Assembly (NCBI GenBank): GCA_007280895.1
Contig: QYQN01000156.1
Coordinates: 1-49,595 of the forward strand
DNA: 49,595 bases
DNA from: Methylococcaceae bacterium
GTDB taxonomy: Bacteria > Pseudomonadota > Gammaproteobacteria > Methylococcales > Methylomonadaceae
Direction: 5' to 3'
A program made the position numbers and the translations under genes. Below, piece after piece: positions 28,503 to 38,277 of this stretch. The notes beneath the pieces were generated by a model that saw only the letters and a list, made by a program, of their open reading frames with translations, ran no database searches and was not told the DNA's origin. How positions within the stretch are numbered: the stretch's first letter is position 1; every line of letters starts with the position of its first letter.

Positions 28503-29393
28503 TTATTCTGTCAATCTGCGTTCGGCTTCTTGATATTTTGCCGCGCAAAAAGCACTTACTTCAACAGGCAAATGTGGTCCAGGTGGCTGTTTGTTCCAAG
28601 CCAAGGTTTCAAGATAATCACGGACATATTGCTTGTCAAAACTAGGCGGGCTAAGGCCAATTTGATACTGATCGGCCGGCCAAAAGCGTGATGAATCGGG
28701 CGTTAACACTTCATCAATAAGATGCAGCACGCCTTGTTTATCAACGCCAAACTCGAATTTGGTGTCGGCAATAATAATCCCACGTTGTTTAGCATGGTCT
28801 GCGGCAAGTTGGTAAATTTGTAAGCTGATTTCTTTAATTTGCGTAGCGAGCGCTAGTCCCACTAAGTCAACCGTTTGTGCAAAGCTGATGTTTTCATCAT
28901 GATGCCCTAGCTCAGCTTTGCTAGACGGTGTGTAAAGTGGTGTGGGTAATTGTTCGGCTTGTTGTAAGCCTGTGGGTAAAATGATGCCGCAAAGCGTTCC
29001 TGTGGCTTGGTAATCTTTCCAGCCTGAGCCAATTAAATAGCCGCGAACAATCGCTTCTATAGGCAGTGGCGTGAGTTTTTTAACAATGATACTTCTGCCT
29101 TCCAGTGGTGCACGTTCCTCAGCATCAGGTATCACGTCGGCTAAACTCAGGTCAGCTAAGTGATTGGGAATGAGGTGGGCGGTTTTCTTAAACCAAAAAT
29201 TAGCCACGCGCGTTAACACGCCGCCTTTGCCAGGAATAGGGTCGGGTAAAATAACATCAAATGCAGATAAGCGATCGGTCGTGACAATTAACATATAGTC
29301 GGCATTAATGTCGTAGATATCTCGTACTTTGCCACGGGCGAGCAGCGGTAAAGAGGAGACAGTTGCTTGGTACAGTGCGTTGGATAAGGGCAT
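28503..29393 (-). CDS. purC: SAICAR synthase PurC
   Basis: A 296-residue phosphoribosylaminoimidazole-succinocarboxamide synthase that joins CAIR and aspartate with ATP in purine synthesis. Motifs: [13 protein letters not shown] (N-terminal glycine-containing loop), [57 protein letters not shown] and [12 protein letters not shown]. The length matches the ~295-residue eukaryote/proteobacterial type rather than the ~237-residue E. coli form. It lies between the sigma-54 activator (72-nt gap) and NUDIX genes on one strand. Confidence 0.96.
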   Translation of the reverse strand: MPLSNALYQATVSSLPLLARGKVRDIYDINADYMLIVTTDRLSAFDVILPDPIPGKGGVLTRVANFWFKKTAHLIPNHLADLSLADVIPDAEERAPLEGRSIIVKKLTPLPIEAIVRGYLIGSGWKDYQATGTLCGIILPTGLQQAEQLPTPLYTPSSKAELGHHDENISFAQTVDLVGLALATQIKEISLQIYQLAADHAKQRGIIIADTKFEFGVDKQGVLHLIDEVLTPDSSRFWPADQYQIGLSPPSFDKQYVRDYLETLAWNKQPPGPHLPVEVSAFCAAKYQEAERRLTE

Positions 29394-29465
29394 GCGATGA
29401 GTAATAAAATAAAAGTGGATGAAGTCTACCTCGTCCTTGGAAAAGGTATGTTTGATGGTGATGGA

Positions 29466-31010
29466 TTACCGTTGTAAATCAAATTTGCGTAGTTTTTCCA
29501 CTAAGGTGGTGCGGCGCATATTTAAACGTTTTGCTGCATGGGCAACAACACCATTGCATTCTTCTAAGGCTTGACGAATTAAATCAATTTCCATCTCGTT
29601 TAAGTATTCTTTTAAATCAATGCCTTGCTCTGGAAGTAGTAAGTTGGGTGTGGTTTTATCAGCATGGTTAAGCGGTACTGAGCTGGTTAAGAGTGCATTC
29701 AGCATGGCTTCTTCAGCAGCGTTAAGTGCAGGATCGTCGGTTTCATCAGCAAGGGCGCTGTCTTCCTGTTGTTCGTTGTCAAGGCGTAAGCGTTGAAATT
29801 TTTCTGGTAAGTCCTCGGCCGCAATGATTTGATTAGGAAAAATAATCGCTAAGCGTTCAATCAGGTTAGCCAATTCGCGGATATTGCCTGGCCAAGGGTA
29901 GTCCATCAGTAAACGAAGCGCCGTAGGGGCTAGCTGTAATAAGTCACTTTGATGGGTGTCGGCTAAGGTCGAGGCAAAATGAGCAATCAACACAGGAATG
30001 TCGTCGGCACGTTCGCGTAAGGCAGGTATTTCTATGGGGAAGACATTTAAACGATAAAATAAATCTTCCCTAAAACGGTTTTCTTGGATTTCATACTCTA
30101 AGCAGCGGTGCGTGGCGGCGATGACGCGCACATTGGCATGAATGGTTTTGTTGCTGCCCACGCGCTCGAAAGTACGTTCTTGCAAGACTCGTAATAATTT
30201 AACTTGCATAGGCATGGGCATATCGCCAATTTCATCAAGAAATAAAGTACCCCCTTCGGCCATTTCAAAACGACCTTGTCGCGCACTTAAGGCACCGGTA
30301 AAGGCGCCTTTTTCATGACCAAATAACTCACTTTCTAATAATTCAGCAGGAATAGCACCGCAATTAATGGGCACAAACAGCTTGTTATGACGGGTTGATA
30401 AGTCATGCAAAATACGCGCAACCACTTCTTTGCCAGTACCTGATTCCCCTAAAATTAATACGGTGGCATTGGACTCTGCTACTTGTGAAATTAAATGCCG
30501 CACTATAGCAATCTGCGAACTGTCACCTTGCAAGCGAAACAAGGGGGACAAGGTCTGTGGCATGGCTGGCTTAACAGTGGCTGAGGGCGGGTGGGTCAGT
30601 TGTACCGAGGCGGTGTGCGCTGTGATGGGGTGGGACGAAGATAGCGCACCTGCGTTATCCGTGGGTGTAAATTGCTGTAGAGTACGAATTAACTCAGGGT
30701 AAGTAATAGGCCATTCCACACTAGCCGCTGCCCAAGACGAAGCAAGAAAGTGCGTAGGGTGTTCTTTGTCTACAATCAGGACGCGTTTGGGTTGGGCTGT
30801 GTGTTTTTCTAATGAGTGCACAAGTGTGTTGAAATGAGTGCAGGTGTGAGCAATAAAAATCAACCAATCGTTAGTAATAGGTGCGAGATGATTGTCAATA
30901 TGCGCTGATGGCGTAGCCGTGACGGAATATTCCATAAACTGCAAAATGGTTTCAAGTTGCTGTGACCTTGAACTATCATCATCAACGAGCAAAATGCGTG
31001 GTAATGTCAT
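29466..31010 (-). CDS. fleQ: Sigma-54-dependent activator, FleQ-like
   Basis: A 514-residue enhancer-binding protein. Residues ~1-120 form a degenerate receiver (RILLVDDDSSRSQQLETIL) without an obvious phospho-acceptor Asp. The AAA+ domain has Walker A GESGTGKE, the sigma-54 contact loop GAFTGA, Walker B GGTLFLDEIGD, and the arginine finger region. The C-terminus has a Fis-type HTH (VVAHAAKRLNMRRTTLVEKL). Just before the AAA+ domain is PLFRLQGDS; FleQ of Pseudomonas has an LFRS motif there whose Arg contributes to c-di-GMP binding. The pattern argues for FleQ, which links flagella and surface polysaccharide to c-di-GMP, but no flagellar gene is present here to confirm it. Confidence 0.85.
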   Translation of the reverse strand: MTLPRILLVDDDSSRSQQLETILQFMEYSVTATPSAHIDNHLAPITNDWLIFIAHTCTHFNTLVHSLEKHTAQPKRVLIVDKEHPTHFLASSWAAASVEWPITYPELIRTLQQFTPTDNAGALSSSHPITAHTASVQLTHPPSATVKPAMPQTLSPLFRLQGDSSQIAIVRHLISQVAESNATVLILGESGTGKEVVARILHDLSTRHNKLFVPINCGAIPAELLESELFGHEKGAFTGALSARQGRFEMAEGGTLFLDEIGDMPMPMQVKLLRVLQERTFERVGSNKTIHANVRVIAATHRCLEYEIQENRFREDLFYRLNVFPIEIPALRERADDIPVLIAHFASTLADTHQSDLLQLAPTALRLLMDYPWPGNIRELANLIERLAIIFPNQIIAAEDLPEKFQRLRLDNEQQEDSALADETDDPALNAAEEAMLNALLTSSVPLNHADKTTPNLLLPEQGIDLKEYLNEMEIDLIRQALEECNGVVAHAAKRLNMRRTTLVEKLRKFDLQR

Positions 31011-31468
31011 TTTTTTAAACTCAACATTTAAATAAAGGGGGTTAACGACTTCACCCTAAAACGTGATAACAGTGGCTTCATTATAGTCAATGTCGCCGTG
31101 TTAGTGTTACGTTCATTAATAATAAATCCGTAATCTGCCCCGCAACCTGCCGCTCCTTTTGCTGTTGCAGCTTACCTGTTAGTAACTGACGTTACGCAGT
31201 AACGTGTTTTGCTTCCCGTTTGCCGTGCGTCAGCAGGAGGGCAGGAAGCCCTCTCTGCAGACCCCAGGCAAGATCAAGGAGCGCAAGGATGAAGCGGCAA
31301 CCAGACTGCCTTTTCTTTGGATACTTTCTTTTGGCGGCGCAAAAGAAAGTATCTCGCCGTCGGGTGCGAGAACCCCATTAACAAGCCGTCGCGATAGTAA
31401 GTAAGCCAGCCAACGCGCGTTAACCAACATGGGGTAGCCCATAATGTTGATAACTTATGTGTACCGGC
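31011..31468. other. Intergenic region between FleQ-like gene and thyA
   Basis: 458 nt. The first ~170 nt are the upstream region of the FleQ-like gene. Bases 31183-31397 are a MITE-like copy (separate entry). The rest, to thyA's end, is unassigned. Two overlapping frames inside (31204-31404 plus, 31230-31442 minus) lie within the repeat and are not credible genes. Confidence 0.5.
31183..31397. mobile_element. MITE-like element, copy 3 (right end missing, internal insert)
   Basis: Starts with TAACTGACGTTACGCAG (31183-31199) and follows copy 2 (8640-8831) closely through aacgtgttttgcttcc and the perfect 13-bp stem ATACTTTCTTTTG/CAAAAGAAAGTAT (31321-31352) to gcgatag at about 31397. Relative to copy 2 it carries roughly 80-90 extra nt after gtttgccg, containing a GAGGGC-aggaa-GCCCTC hairpin, and it lacks the right terminal inverted repeat. 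It is therefore either a decayed copy or one with a different right boundary. Confidence 0.65.
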
Positions 31469-32302
31469 TTACACGGAAATAGCGGCTTTAATGGCAGGGT
31501 GAGCCTGATAATGTTCAATTAAAAAATCGTCATAGGTAAAGTCAAACAACGATTCAGGTCGACGCTGTAATTGTAATGATGGCAATGCCAAGGGCGTGCG
31601 AGTTAATTGTACTTTGGCATGTTCTACGTGGTTTAGATACAAATGAACATCGCCTCCCGTCCAGATTAACTCGCCGACCTGTAAATCCACTTGCTGGGCA
31701 ATCATTTGGGTAAGTAAGGCGTAACTGGCAATATTAAAAGGTAAGCCTAAAAATGTATCGCAACTGCGTTGATACAGTTGGCACGATAGCTTGCCGTCTG
31801 CTACATAAAATTGAAACAGTGCATGGCAGGGTGCTAACGCCATTTTACCCAGCGCGACATTGGCTTGCGGCGTTAAGTGTTCGTCAGGCAGATCGGCTAC
31901 ATTCCAGGCTGAAACTAACATTCTTCTGCTGTCAGGCGTGGTGCGTAATTGGTGCATGACGTGCTTAAGTTGATCAATACACGCTCCTGTTGCCGTGGGC
32001 CACGCACGCCATTGTTGGCCATAAATAGGGCCTAAGTCACCGTCTGTAGTGGCCCATTCATCCCAGATACTTACCTTATGCTGATGGAGATACGCTAACT
32101 GAGTGTTGCCTTGTAAAAACCATAAGAGTTCATGAATGATGGATTTAAGATGCACCTGTTTGGTGGTAACTAAGGGAAAGCCCTCGGCTAAATTGAAACG
32201 CATTTGGTAGCCAAATAGCGATAAGGTGCCGCAGCCAGTACGATCACTTTTGGGCTGACCTTCAAGGAGGATTTTTTCAAGTAAGTCTAAATAAAGTTTC
32301 AT
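31469..32302 (-). CDS. thyA: Thymidylate synthase ThyA
   Basis: A 277-residue folate-dependent thymidylate synthase (dUMP plus methylene-THF to dTMP plus DHF). Conserved blocks: [36 protein letters not shown], the catalytic Cys in [32 protein letters not shown], and [16 protein letters not shown]. Start ATG 32302 lies after a clear aaggagg-type site in the upstream minus strand. No dihydrofolate reductase gene follows. Confidence 0.97.
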   Translation of the reverse strand: MKLYLDLLEKILLEGQPKSDRTGCGTLSLFGYQMRFNLAEGFPLVTTKQVHLKSIIHELLWFLQGNTQLAYLHQHKVSIWDEWATTDGDLGPIYGQQWRAWPTATGACIDQLKHVMHQLRTTPDSRRMLVSAWNVADLPDEHLTPQANVALGKMALAPCHALFQFYVADGKLSCQLYQRSCDTFLGLPFNIASYALLTQMIAQQVDLQVGELIWTGGDVHLYLNHVEHAKVQLTRTPLALPSLQLQRRPESLFDFTYDDFLIEHYQAHPAIKAAISV

Positions 32303-32472
32303 CGATTGTTTAGTAATGTTTGGGTGCGTAAGGGTTAATGCTGTGGGGTATTAACTTAACATGGGACACCGTCCATCCCATTCGAGACGTTTATAACCAG
32401 CGTTGACAACGCTCACCTGAACGTAACCGAAGGGCTCAGTGCGAACGGTCACGCTTTGTTGTGTGTTGCCTG
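32303..32472. other. Intergenic DNA between thyA and dabA
   Basis: 170 nt upstream of thyA and downstream of dabA. It contains the perfect inverted repeat AGCGTTG-a-CAACGCT near 32398-32412 with no U tract. It could be an operator or part of the dabA mRNA end. Nothing else recognisable. Confidence 0.4.
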
Positions 32473-35373
32473 TTAAGTTGGCAGCCATGCATTAAAGCCA
32501 GTTGCAGGGTTAAAGGTAAAAAGAGCTCTGGTGTTGGGGTCTTGACAGCTGATATGTACCCACTGCCCGTTAATCAAGGGATGCAACAAAGCTTGGCGTT
32601 GATAAATTGCGAAAAACACCTCGGGATGCTGTTCAATAATGATGTGTAAGCGCATGGCTTCATGGTGTTCAGTGAGGTGCTTTGGCAATACCGTTGGTAG
32701 ACGATTTAAGAGCGTAGGAGGTGTCGTTAACGCGTCCTCAAGAGCCGCGCTGGTATCAACGGCTAGATTAGTTAATGTAGAAAAATAATACGCTAGATTA
32801 ATCTGGGAATGCAGCCTTACGGTTGATAATAACAAGGTAGCTAACGTGTCGCCCGAGGCATCTTGAATGGGGTCATACGATTGTAAGTATACCCGACCTG
32901 ATAAGTTAAGTGCCTGCGTTGAGGCGCGCCGACCTAGATAAAGTGCAGCATGACCCGCGTGGGCAAAGTCAGCACTTACGTTGCTGAGCTCAGAGGTCTG
33001 AACTCGTTGGGCTTGTGCTGGAGTGAGTAATGCAGTGGTCGTTGCGTTGTTGCGATAATGCTCAAGTGCGGTGAGTGCAGCTGCTTCGTTGACTGCTTTT
33101 TGTAGTGCTGCAAAAAGGGCGTTTAACCGTTTAGGTAAGGCAGCCGTGTCATGCCACGTTAAAGTTTCGGTGCGGGTATTATGCTCAAGAGCAATAAACC
33201 AACAGTCTTCTGGGATAACAATGCCCTGTGCTATTAATTGCGTTCGCACTGCCGTTTGGTTGGCTAACTCAGCAAACAAGCGGGCGTTATTAAGGCTGCT
33301 GTTGCCATGACAAAAGGCACAGGCTAATGCGGCAGAATAGGCTGGGTTAGTGGTGCTAGAACCATGCCCAACGAGGATAATTAAGGGGGCGAAATTAGTG
33401 CTTAAGCCCATGTTTTTTAAAGTTCTGGCGAGCATAAGTCCCAGTTCGGCTAAGCTGGGCTTGTGGCGAGTTGGCGCAGTTGTCGTGGCAGGCGATACGT
33501 TGCGCAACAGTAATTTGAGCAAGCTAAAGTCAGTCATTACCGCAATTAACGCATGAGTTAATACTGACGAGTGCGCACGTGGAGGAGGTGGCGCAGCGTA
33601 GTGCGCGGGTGCAGCACTGTCGGCCTGGGTCAGTGCGGTGTAGGGAAGTCCGAAGTCACCCGTGCAGCTCAAGGTTGTCAGCGAGGGCATGTGGTGTTCA
33701 AGATGACGGCGTAACGGTTCTTCACGCACGTCAGTGCAAAATATCATGTGCGCCTCGGGGCGAACCTGCGTTAACGGTGCGGTAGAGCGTTGCAATTGGG
33801 TAAATAATTCATCGCGGAACTGGTACTCATAAGCCGTTAACCACAGGTGGTTACGTTGCGGGTGATCGAAGTCATTTAATACCTGAATCATGGCGTGTAA
33901 TGCACTGTTTGTCAGCGTTGTCAGCTGGTCACTGGCTAAGCCTAAGTGTTGGCATAAACGAAATAAACGCCAGCCACAGTCGCCAGCCGTAGCGTTACTA
34001 CTGAGCTCTGTTGCACTGGCTTGCCAAGCGACAATCATATCAGCAAGCTGTTGCCATTCGGCACGGCAATGACGTTCTGAGCCAGCTCGAATAAGCAAGT
34101 GTTCTGCCAGTTGCGTTAAGCATTCTGGTAGTGTGCGTTGATACAAGTGCCAACGCACTAAAAATTCGGATAAATTTTTGAGAAAATAGCCGCGTAAAGC
34201 GGACAAACTGGCGTCAACTTTCCATAAATCATGGCACACCTGATTTAACCATAAGCGATCTAACGTCAGTCGGATGGCTAAATAATCGATTAATAAATCT
34301 GGAGACTCCGTGCTATGTGCGATTAACGTAGACCAGTCAGGTATTTCCAAGGCCAGGCGGGTGAGGTAGTCGTCCCACTGCGAGCTAGGTAAATTAAGTG
34401 CCGTAAGTTGATAGCTAAGGGTATCGAGCGCGTCCTCTGGTAAGTGGGCAATAATCTGCTGCCAGTCAGGTAATTGGTGTAAAAATAAGCCCACATCATA
34501 GGCAAGTGAGGCTCGCCATGCACCAAATAAGCCTAGAGATTCGGCGTTTGGCAAGGGCCATTTAGCCAGATTTTTAGTGATATAGGCCGTGCAAAAACGC
34601 AGCAGCTGGGACTGAACCTCGGGCAAACTATCAATATTGCCTAAGTGCAGCACCAATCCTCGTAAGCTAAGCTGGCTACCCACTTGTCCCAGAAGCTTAT
34701 CAAGCTGTTGCTGCGCCAACGCTTGCGTGTGCAAATGCCCAGAAGCAGTGGTTGGGCGCGCGAGCTGTTGCTGAAACCAGTCTTCTAAATGATTAGGCGA
34801 AGATTCAAATAGGGTTTCTGAAGGCAGCGTTGCGGTTGGGAGGGCTAATTTATCCAGAAGTCGTTGCCATAACTGTTGCACGATTTCGCGTTCAGACTGG
34901 CCGGTGGCTAAAAGCTGTTGGCGTGCTAAGGCGGGCACATCAGCTTGAATTTTAGTCAAGGCGGTGTGGTGTGGGTAGGCTGCATTCTGGTTCTTAAAAG
35001 GGACAATATCAACCCGTAAAGCCACCCTATAAATATCTCCACGGGTCAGCGTTCGTTGAGGCGTTTGCCAAATAATACTCGCTGCGTTTAACGTGGGGCT
35101 ATCAGCCATCGCACGGTTAAGCGCCTGCTCAGTAATGCGACCTTGTTGATAAAATTGACGATAATGAAGTTCAGGTAAATAGGTGCTGAGATGAGGTAAG
35201 TGCGCGGCGTTGTGTAGCGCCTCAAAAAAAGTCAAATGCTGATATGGCTGCAATGGATTGTAATGCGTAACCGCTGTGGCAGACTCGGGTTGGCGCAGTG
35301 CCTGTTGGAGTCGAGCAAATATTGTGAGTAAGTGTTCGCGGTACTGCGCAAGCGTAGAGGCGTCAAGTAGCAT
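32473..35373 (-). CDS. dabA: DabA-type inorganic carbon accumulation protein (DUF2309)
   Basis: A 966-residue DUF2309 (UPF0753) protein, the large soluble subunit of the DAB inorganic-carbon pump. The beta-carbonic-anhydrase-like zinc site is visible: Cys546 and Asp548 in MIFCTDVREEPLRRHLE, and His670 and Cys685 in LVGHGSSTT and SAALACAFCHG. The 15-residue His-Cys spacing equals that reported for H. neapolitanus DabA (H524, C539). An N-terminal YNPLQPYQHLTFFEAL block and a C-terminal RRASTQALNLSGRVYLQSYD region also match. The ATG overlaps the dabB stop (TAATG). The complex is thought to hydrate CO2 to bicarbonate vectorially using a cation gradient; the role here is inferred. Confidence 0.9.
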   Translation of the reverse strand: MLLDASTLAQYREHLLTIFARLQQALRQPESATAVTHYNPLQPYQHLTFFEALHNAAHLPHLSTYLPELHYRQFYQQGRITEQALNRAMADSPTLNAASIIWQTPQRTLTRGDIYRVALRVDIVPFKNQNAAYPHHTALTKIQADVPALARQQLLATGQSEREIVQQLWQRLLDKLALPTATLPSETLFESSPNHLEDWFQQQLARPTTASGHLHTQALAQQQLDKLLGQVGSQLSLRGLVLHLGNIDSLPEVQSQLLRFCTAYITKNLAKWPLPNAESLGLFGAWRASLAYDVGLFLHQLPDWQQIIAHLPEDALDTLSYQLTALNLPSSQWDDYLTRLALEIPDWSTLIAHSTESPDLLIDYLAIRLTLDRLWLNQVCHDLWKVDASLSALRGYFLKNLSEFLVRWHLYQRTLPECLTQLAEHLLIRAGSERHCRAEWQQLADMIVAWQASATELSSNATAGDCGWRLFRLCQHLGLASDQLTTLTNSALHAMIQVLNDFDHPQRNHLWLTAYEYQFRDELFTQLQRSTAPLTQVRPEAHMIFCTDVREEPLRRHLEHHMPSLTTLSCTGDFGLPYTALTQADSAAPAHYAAPPPPRAHSSVLTHALIAVMTDFSLLKLLLRNVSPATTTAPTRHKPSLAELGLMLARTLKNMGLSTNFAPLIILVGHGSSTTNPAYSAALACAFCHGNSSLNNARLFAELANQTAVRTQLIAQGIVIPEDCWFIALEHNTRTETLTWHDTAALPKRLNALFAALQKAVNEAAALTALEHYRNNATTTALLTPAQAQRVQTSELSNVSADFAHAGHAALYLGRRASTQALNLSGRVYLQSYDPIQDASGDTLATLLLSTVRLHSQINLAYYFSTLTNLAVDTSAALEDALTTPPTLLNRLPTVLPKHLTEHHEAMRLHIIIEQHPEVFFAIYQRQALLHPLINGQWVHISCQDPNTRALFTFNPATGFNAWLPT

Positions 35374-36863
35374 TACGGTAAGTGAATAATGGGTTGACTA
35401 TGTTTTGAAAAATGAGATTGCGTAAGTTTTATCGATGCAGTGGACAGCGTCAACCAAAAGCCAGGCAAGCACCCTAAGCCCAGCATGAAACTCACCAAAA
35501 GACCTGAGGCGATGAGCTCGTTGCTACGCAAGTCAACTAAGTGCGGTCTAGGTGCTTTTGTCGAAACAGAAAGTAAAGCACTGATAATGCGCAGCAAATA
35601 ATTTGCTTTGATGATGACACTAATGCCCAACACTAACACTAACCACGGCCACGTTTCAAAACAACTAATAAATACATAAATCGTGGCAATAAAAGCAACA
35701 CCGCCCGGTAAGCCGCTCGCCGCAAATAAACTTAAAATAAGCAGTAATGAAAAGCGGGGCATGGGGCTTAATAGCGCACCGTAGTGATTAATGTTAAAGG
35801 TTTGAGTGCGCTCAAACAGACCGCCCGTGAGTAAAAATAAGCTTGGATAAATAAGGCCCTGAGCCATCATTGTAAAGATTGCACCAGACCAGCCGGCTTC
35901 GGTTAAGGTACTCATGCTTAGTAGTACCATTCCCATTTGACTAAATGAGGCATAGGTTAAGGTTGCGTTCATAGTGTGTTGCCGCCACGCCAGTAAACTT
36001 GGATATAAGATACTTAACGCGCCTAAGCTTAATAAGTAAGGTTGTAGGGCAAACGTCGCGTCAGGCAGGCTTGGGAAAATGCGTAATAAGCCATACGCGC
36101 CCATATTGACTAACAACCCTGAAAGCAACATGCTCACCGAGCTGGGTGCTTCTATATGTGCCGTCGTCAGCCAGCCATGTAACGGAAAAAGAGGGATGAA
36201 AATGCCAAAGCCAACTAAAAAACCAAGTAATACTAATATTTGTGCAGTGATGGGCAGGCTATGGATCGCTTCGGGTAAGGTGGTGATGAACGCCTCAGGT
36301 GAATGTAAATCATACTGACTGAGTGCTAATAAGCTGACTAACATACATGCAGAGCCAATTAATGCATATAACGCAAAATTTAAGCTTACTGCTTGGCGAC
36401 GCGGTCCACCCCAGCGACCAATTAAAAAATAAAGAGGTATAACGGTTATTTCCCAGAAAATGTAAAATAAAGTCCAGTTTTGACTTAAAAATACGCCAAG
36501 CATGCCAAATTCTGTGACTAAAAAACCAAGATAATAGCTCTTCGTTGCAATCGTTAAATGCCAAGAGGCAATTAATGCTACCAGTAGCAAGGTGCTGGTT
36601 AACAACACCATTGGCAACGAAAAGCCATCAAGCCCAAGCGTATAGCTACTCCCTAAATGTGGATTTAAGGGCAGATGCTCATTAAATTGTAAGCTGCCAG
36701 AGTGGCGATTGAAATCCATCGCTAACCAAGCAGAGAATGCCACCGCAATCAGTGCCACAACACAGCTTAAGCCACGCAGCAAGCGGATATTATGGGCTGG
36801 AATAACCACCAATAAAGCACTGCCTAAGGCGGGCGTCCAGAGCAGAAGGCTAAGCAGCCCCAT
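35373..36863 (-). CDS. dabB: DabB-like proton-conducting membrane protein (NuoM/Mrp type)
   Basis: A 496-residue polytopic protein of the proton-conducting antiporter-like family (NuoL/M/N, PF00361) with about 13-14 membrane helices. Diagnostic pieces: YTLGLDGFSLPMVLLTSTL, WTLFYIFWEITVIPLYFLIG containing the conserved intramembrane Glu, FPLHGWLTTAHIEAPSSVSM, and YASFSQMGMVLLSM. In style it is closer to NuoM than to the NuoL-like DabB first described. No other complex I gene is nearby. It is coupled to dabA by TAATG and starts 1 nt after the APC permease stop. It would energise the DabA carbonic-anhydrase-like subunit. Confidence 0.88.
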   Translation of the reverse strand: MGLLSLLLWTPALGSALLVVIPAHNIRLLRGLSCVVALIAVAFSAWLAMDFNRHSGSLQFNEHLPLNPHLGSSYTLGLDGFSLPMVLLTSTLLLVALIASWHLTIATKSYYLGFLVTEFGMLGVFLSQNWTLFYIFWEITVIPLYFLIGRWGGPRRQAVSLNFALYALIGSACMLVSLLALSQYDLHSPEAFITTLPEAIHSLPITAQILVLLGFLVGFGIFIPLFPLHGWLTTAHIEAPSSVSMLLSGLLVNMGAYGLLRIFPSLPDATFALQPYLLSLGALSILYPSLLAWRQHTMNATLTYASFSQMGMVLLSMSTLTEAGWSGAIFTMMAQGLIYPSLFLLTGGLFERTQTFNINHYGALLSPMPRFSLLLILSLFAASGLPGGVAFIATIYVFISCFETWPWLVLVLGISVIIKANYLLRIISALLSVSTKAPRPHLVDLRSNELIASGLLVSFMLGLGCLPGFWLTLSTASIKLTQSHFSKHSQPIIHLP

Positions 36864-36864
36864 A

Positions 36865-38277
36865 TTAAGCTTGACCTAATTTGCTGTGGTGTATGGAGTA
36901 GGCGAAGTAAATACTTAAGCCCACCCCCAGCCAAATTAAAAATCGTAGCCACGTAATGGTGGGTAAAAAACTCATGAGCGCCGAGCAGGAAATAACACCT
37001 AGCAAAGGAAATAACGGGCTCAACGGTGTTTTAAAGGGACGCGGCATATCAGGTTGAGTAATGCGTAGCATGATAACGCCAAGGCAAACTAAAACAAACG
37101 CAGCTAAAGTGCCAATGTTAACCAGCTCAGCTAATTCACCTAACGGTATAAAGCCAGCAATACAGGCCATCACGCCACCGCAGAGCACAATTACTCGTAC
37201 AGGTGTATTGGTTTTACTATGCACTTCGTTGAAAAAAACGGGTAATAAACCATCTCGGGACATGGCAAAAATAATTCGGGTTAACGCATAATACAGCACC
37301 AACATTACGGTCGATAAGCCTGCAATCACGCCAGTTGAAATTAACGCCGATGCCCAGGGATAACCCATTAAATTAAGGGCATGAGCCACAGGCGAGGAGA
37401 CATTGAGTTGTGTGTAAGGGATTACGCCTGTTAATAAGCCTGCCACTACAATATAAATAACAGTACAAAAAAGCAGTGATGCAACAATGCCAAAGGGTAA
37501 GTCACGCTGAGGATTCTTGGCTTCTTCAGTTGCTGTAGAGACGGCATCAAAGCCTACATACGCAAAAAACACCAATGAGGCACCTGCAAGAATTCCTGTG
37601 GTATGTCCGTCAGGTAAGGTATTAAACCAACCAAAAGGCATAAACGGCTGCCAGTTTTCAGGATGGACATGAAGTGAAGCAATGGCAATAAAAAAGCTAA
37701 TGGTAATTAATTTAATCCACACCATAACGTTATTGGCTTTAGCACTGTGTTGCGTGCCTAAGATAAGTAATGTCATTAATACTAAAATAATTAACATCGC
37801 TGGTAAATTAATAATACCCCCTAATGCGGGTGGCTTGGTTAACGCAGCAGGTAAGGGTAGGTTGATAGCCTTAAGCATCGTACAAAAATAACCCGACCAG
37901 CCGTTAGCAACCGTAGCAACTGCAATACTGTATTCCAGCAATAAATCCCAGCCGATAATGAACGCACATAATTCACCAAAAGCAACATAACTATACCCAT
38001 AAGCACTACCGCAGCCACCGATAGCGGCAGCAAGTTCAGCATAAGACAGTGCCGCAAAAGTGCAGGCCAAGCCAGCCAGAATAAAAGAGAGGATAATGGC
38101 AGGGCCAGCTTGCGTGGCAGCCGCAACGCCTGTCAGTACAAAAATACCCGTACCTATAATAGCGCCAATGCCTAAAAAAGTAAGATCCCAAGCAGATAAG
38201 CAGCGTTTTAGCGAGTGCGAAGACGCATCGCTTGCATTGGGTAGAAAGGTTTTTTTACGAAAAATAGGCGACGTCAT
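36865..38277 (-). CDS. APC-superfamily amino acid permease
   Basis: A 470-residue transporter with 12 predicted membrane segments of the cationic amino acid transporter/YfnA type. Signatures: LTFLGIGAIIGTGIFVLTGVAA (TM1, unwound Gly motif, quoted in part), FAALSYAELAAAIGGCGSAYGYSY (TM2-3 region), SLVFFAYVGFDAVSTATEEAKNP, SRDGLLPVFF, and VCLGVIMLRITQPDMPRPFKTP. The substrate is probably an amino acid or related amine. Its stop is 1 nt from dabB (TAATATG), giving a permease-dabB-dabA operon, an unusual pairing. Alternatives such as an organic-cation exchanger cannot be excluded. Confidence 0.88.
   Translation of the reverse strand: MTSPIFRKKTFLPNASDASSHSLKRCLSAWDLTFLGIGAIIGTGIFVLTGVAAATQAGPAIILSFILAGLACTFAALSYAELAAAIGGCGSAYGYSYVAFGELCAFIIGWDLLLEYSIAVATVANGWSGYFCTMLKAINLPLPAALTKPPALGGIINLPAMLIILVLMTLLILGTQHSAKANNVMVWIKLITISFFIAIASLHVHPENWQPFMPFGWFNTLPDGHTTGILAGASLVFFAYVGFDAVSTATEEAKNPQRDLPFGIVASLLFCTVIYIVVAGLLTGVIPYTQLNVSSPVAHALNLMGYPWASALISTGVIAGLSTVMLVLYYALTRIIFAMSRDGLLPVFFNEVHSKTNTPVRVIVLCGGVMACIAGFIPLGELAELVNIGTLAAFVLVCLGVIMLRITQPDMPRPFKTPLSPLFPLLGVISCSALMSFLPTITWLRFLIWLGVGLSIYFAYSIHHSKLGQA

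Noticed and set aside
31204-31442. Frames on both strands inside the third MITE-like copy
   Set aside because: They coincide with a non-coding repeat that occurs elsewhere and would differ between copies.
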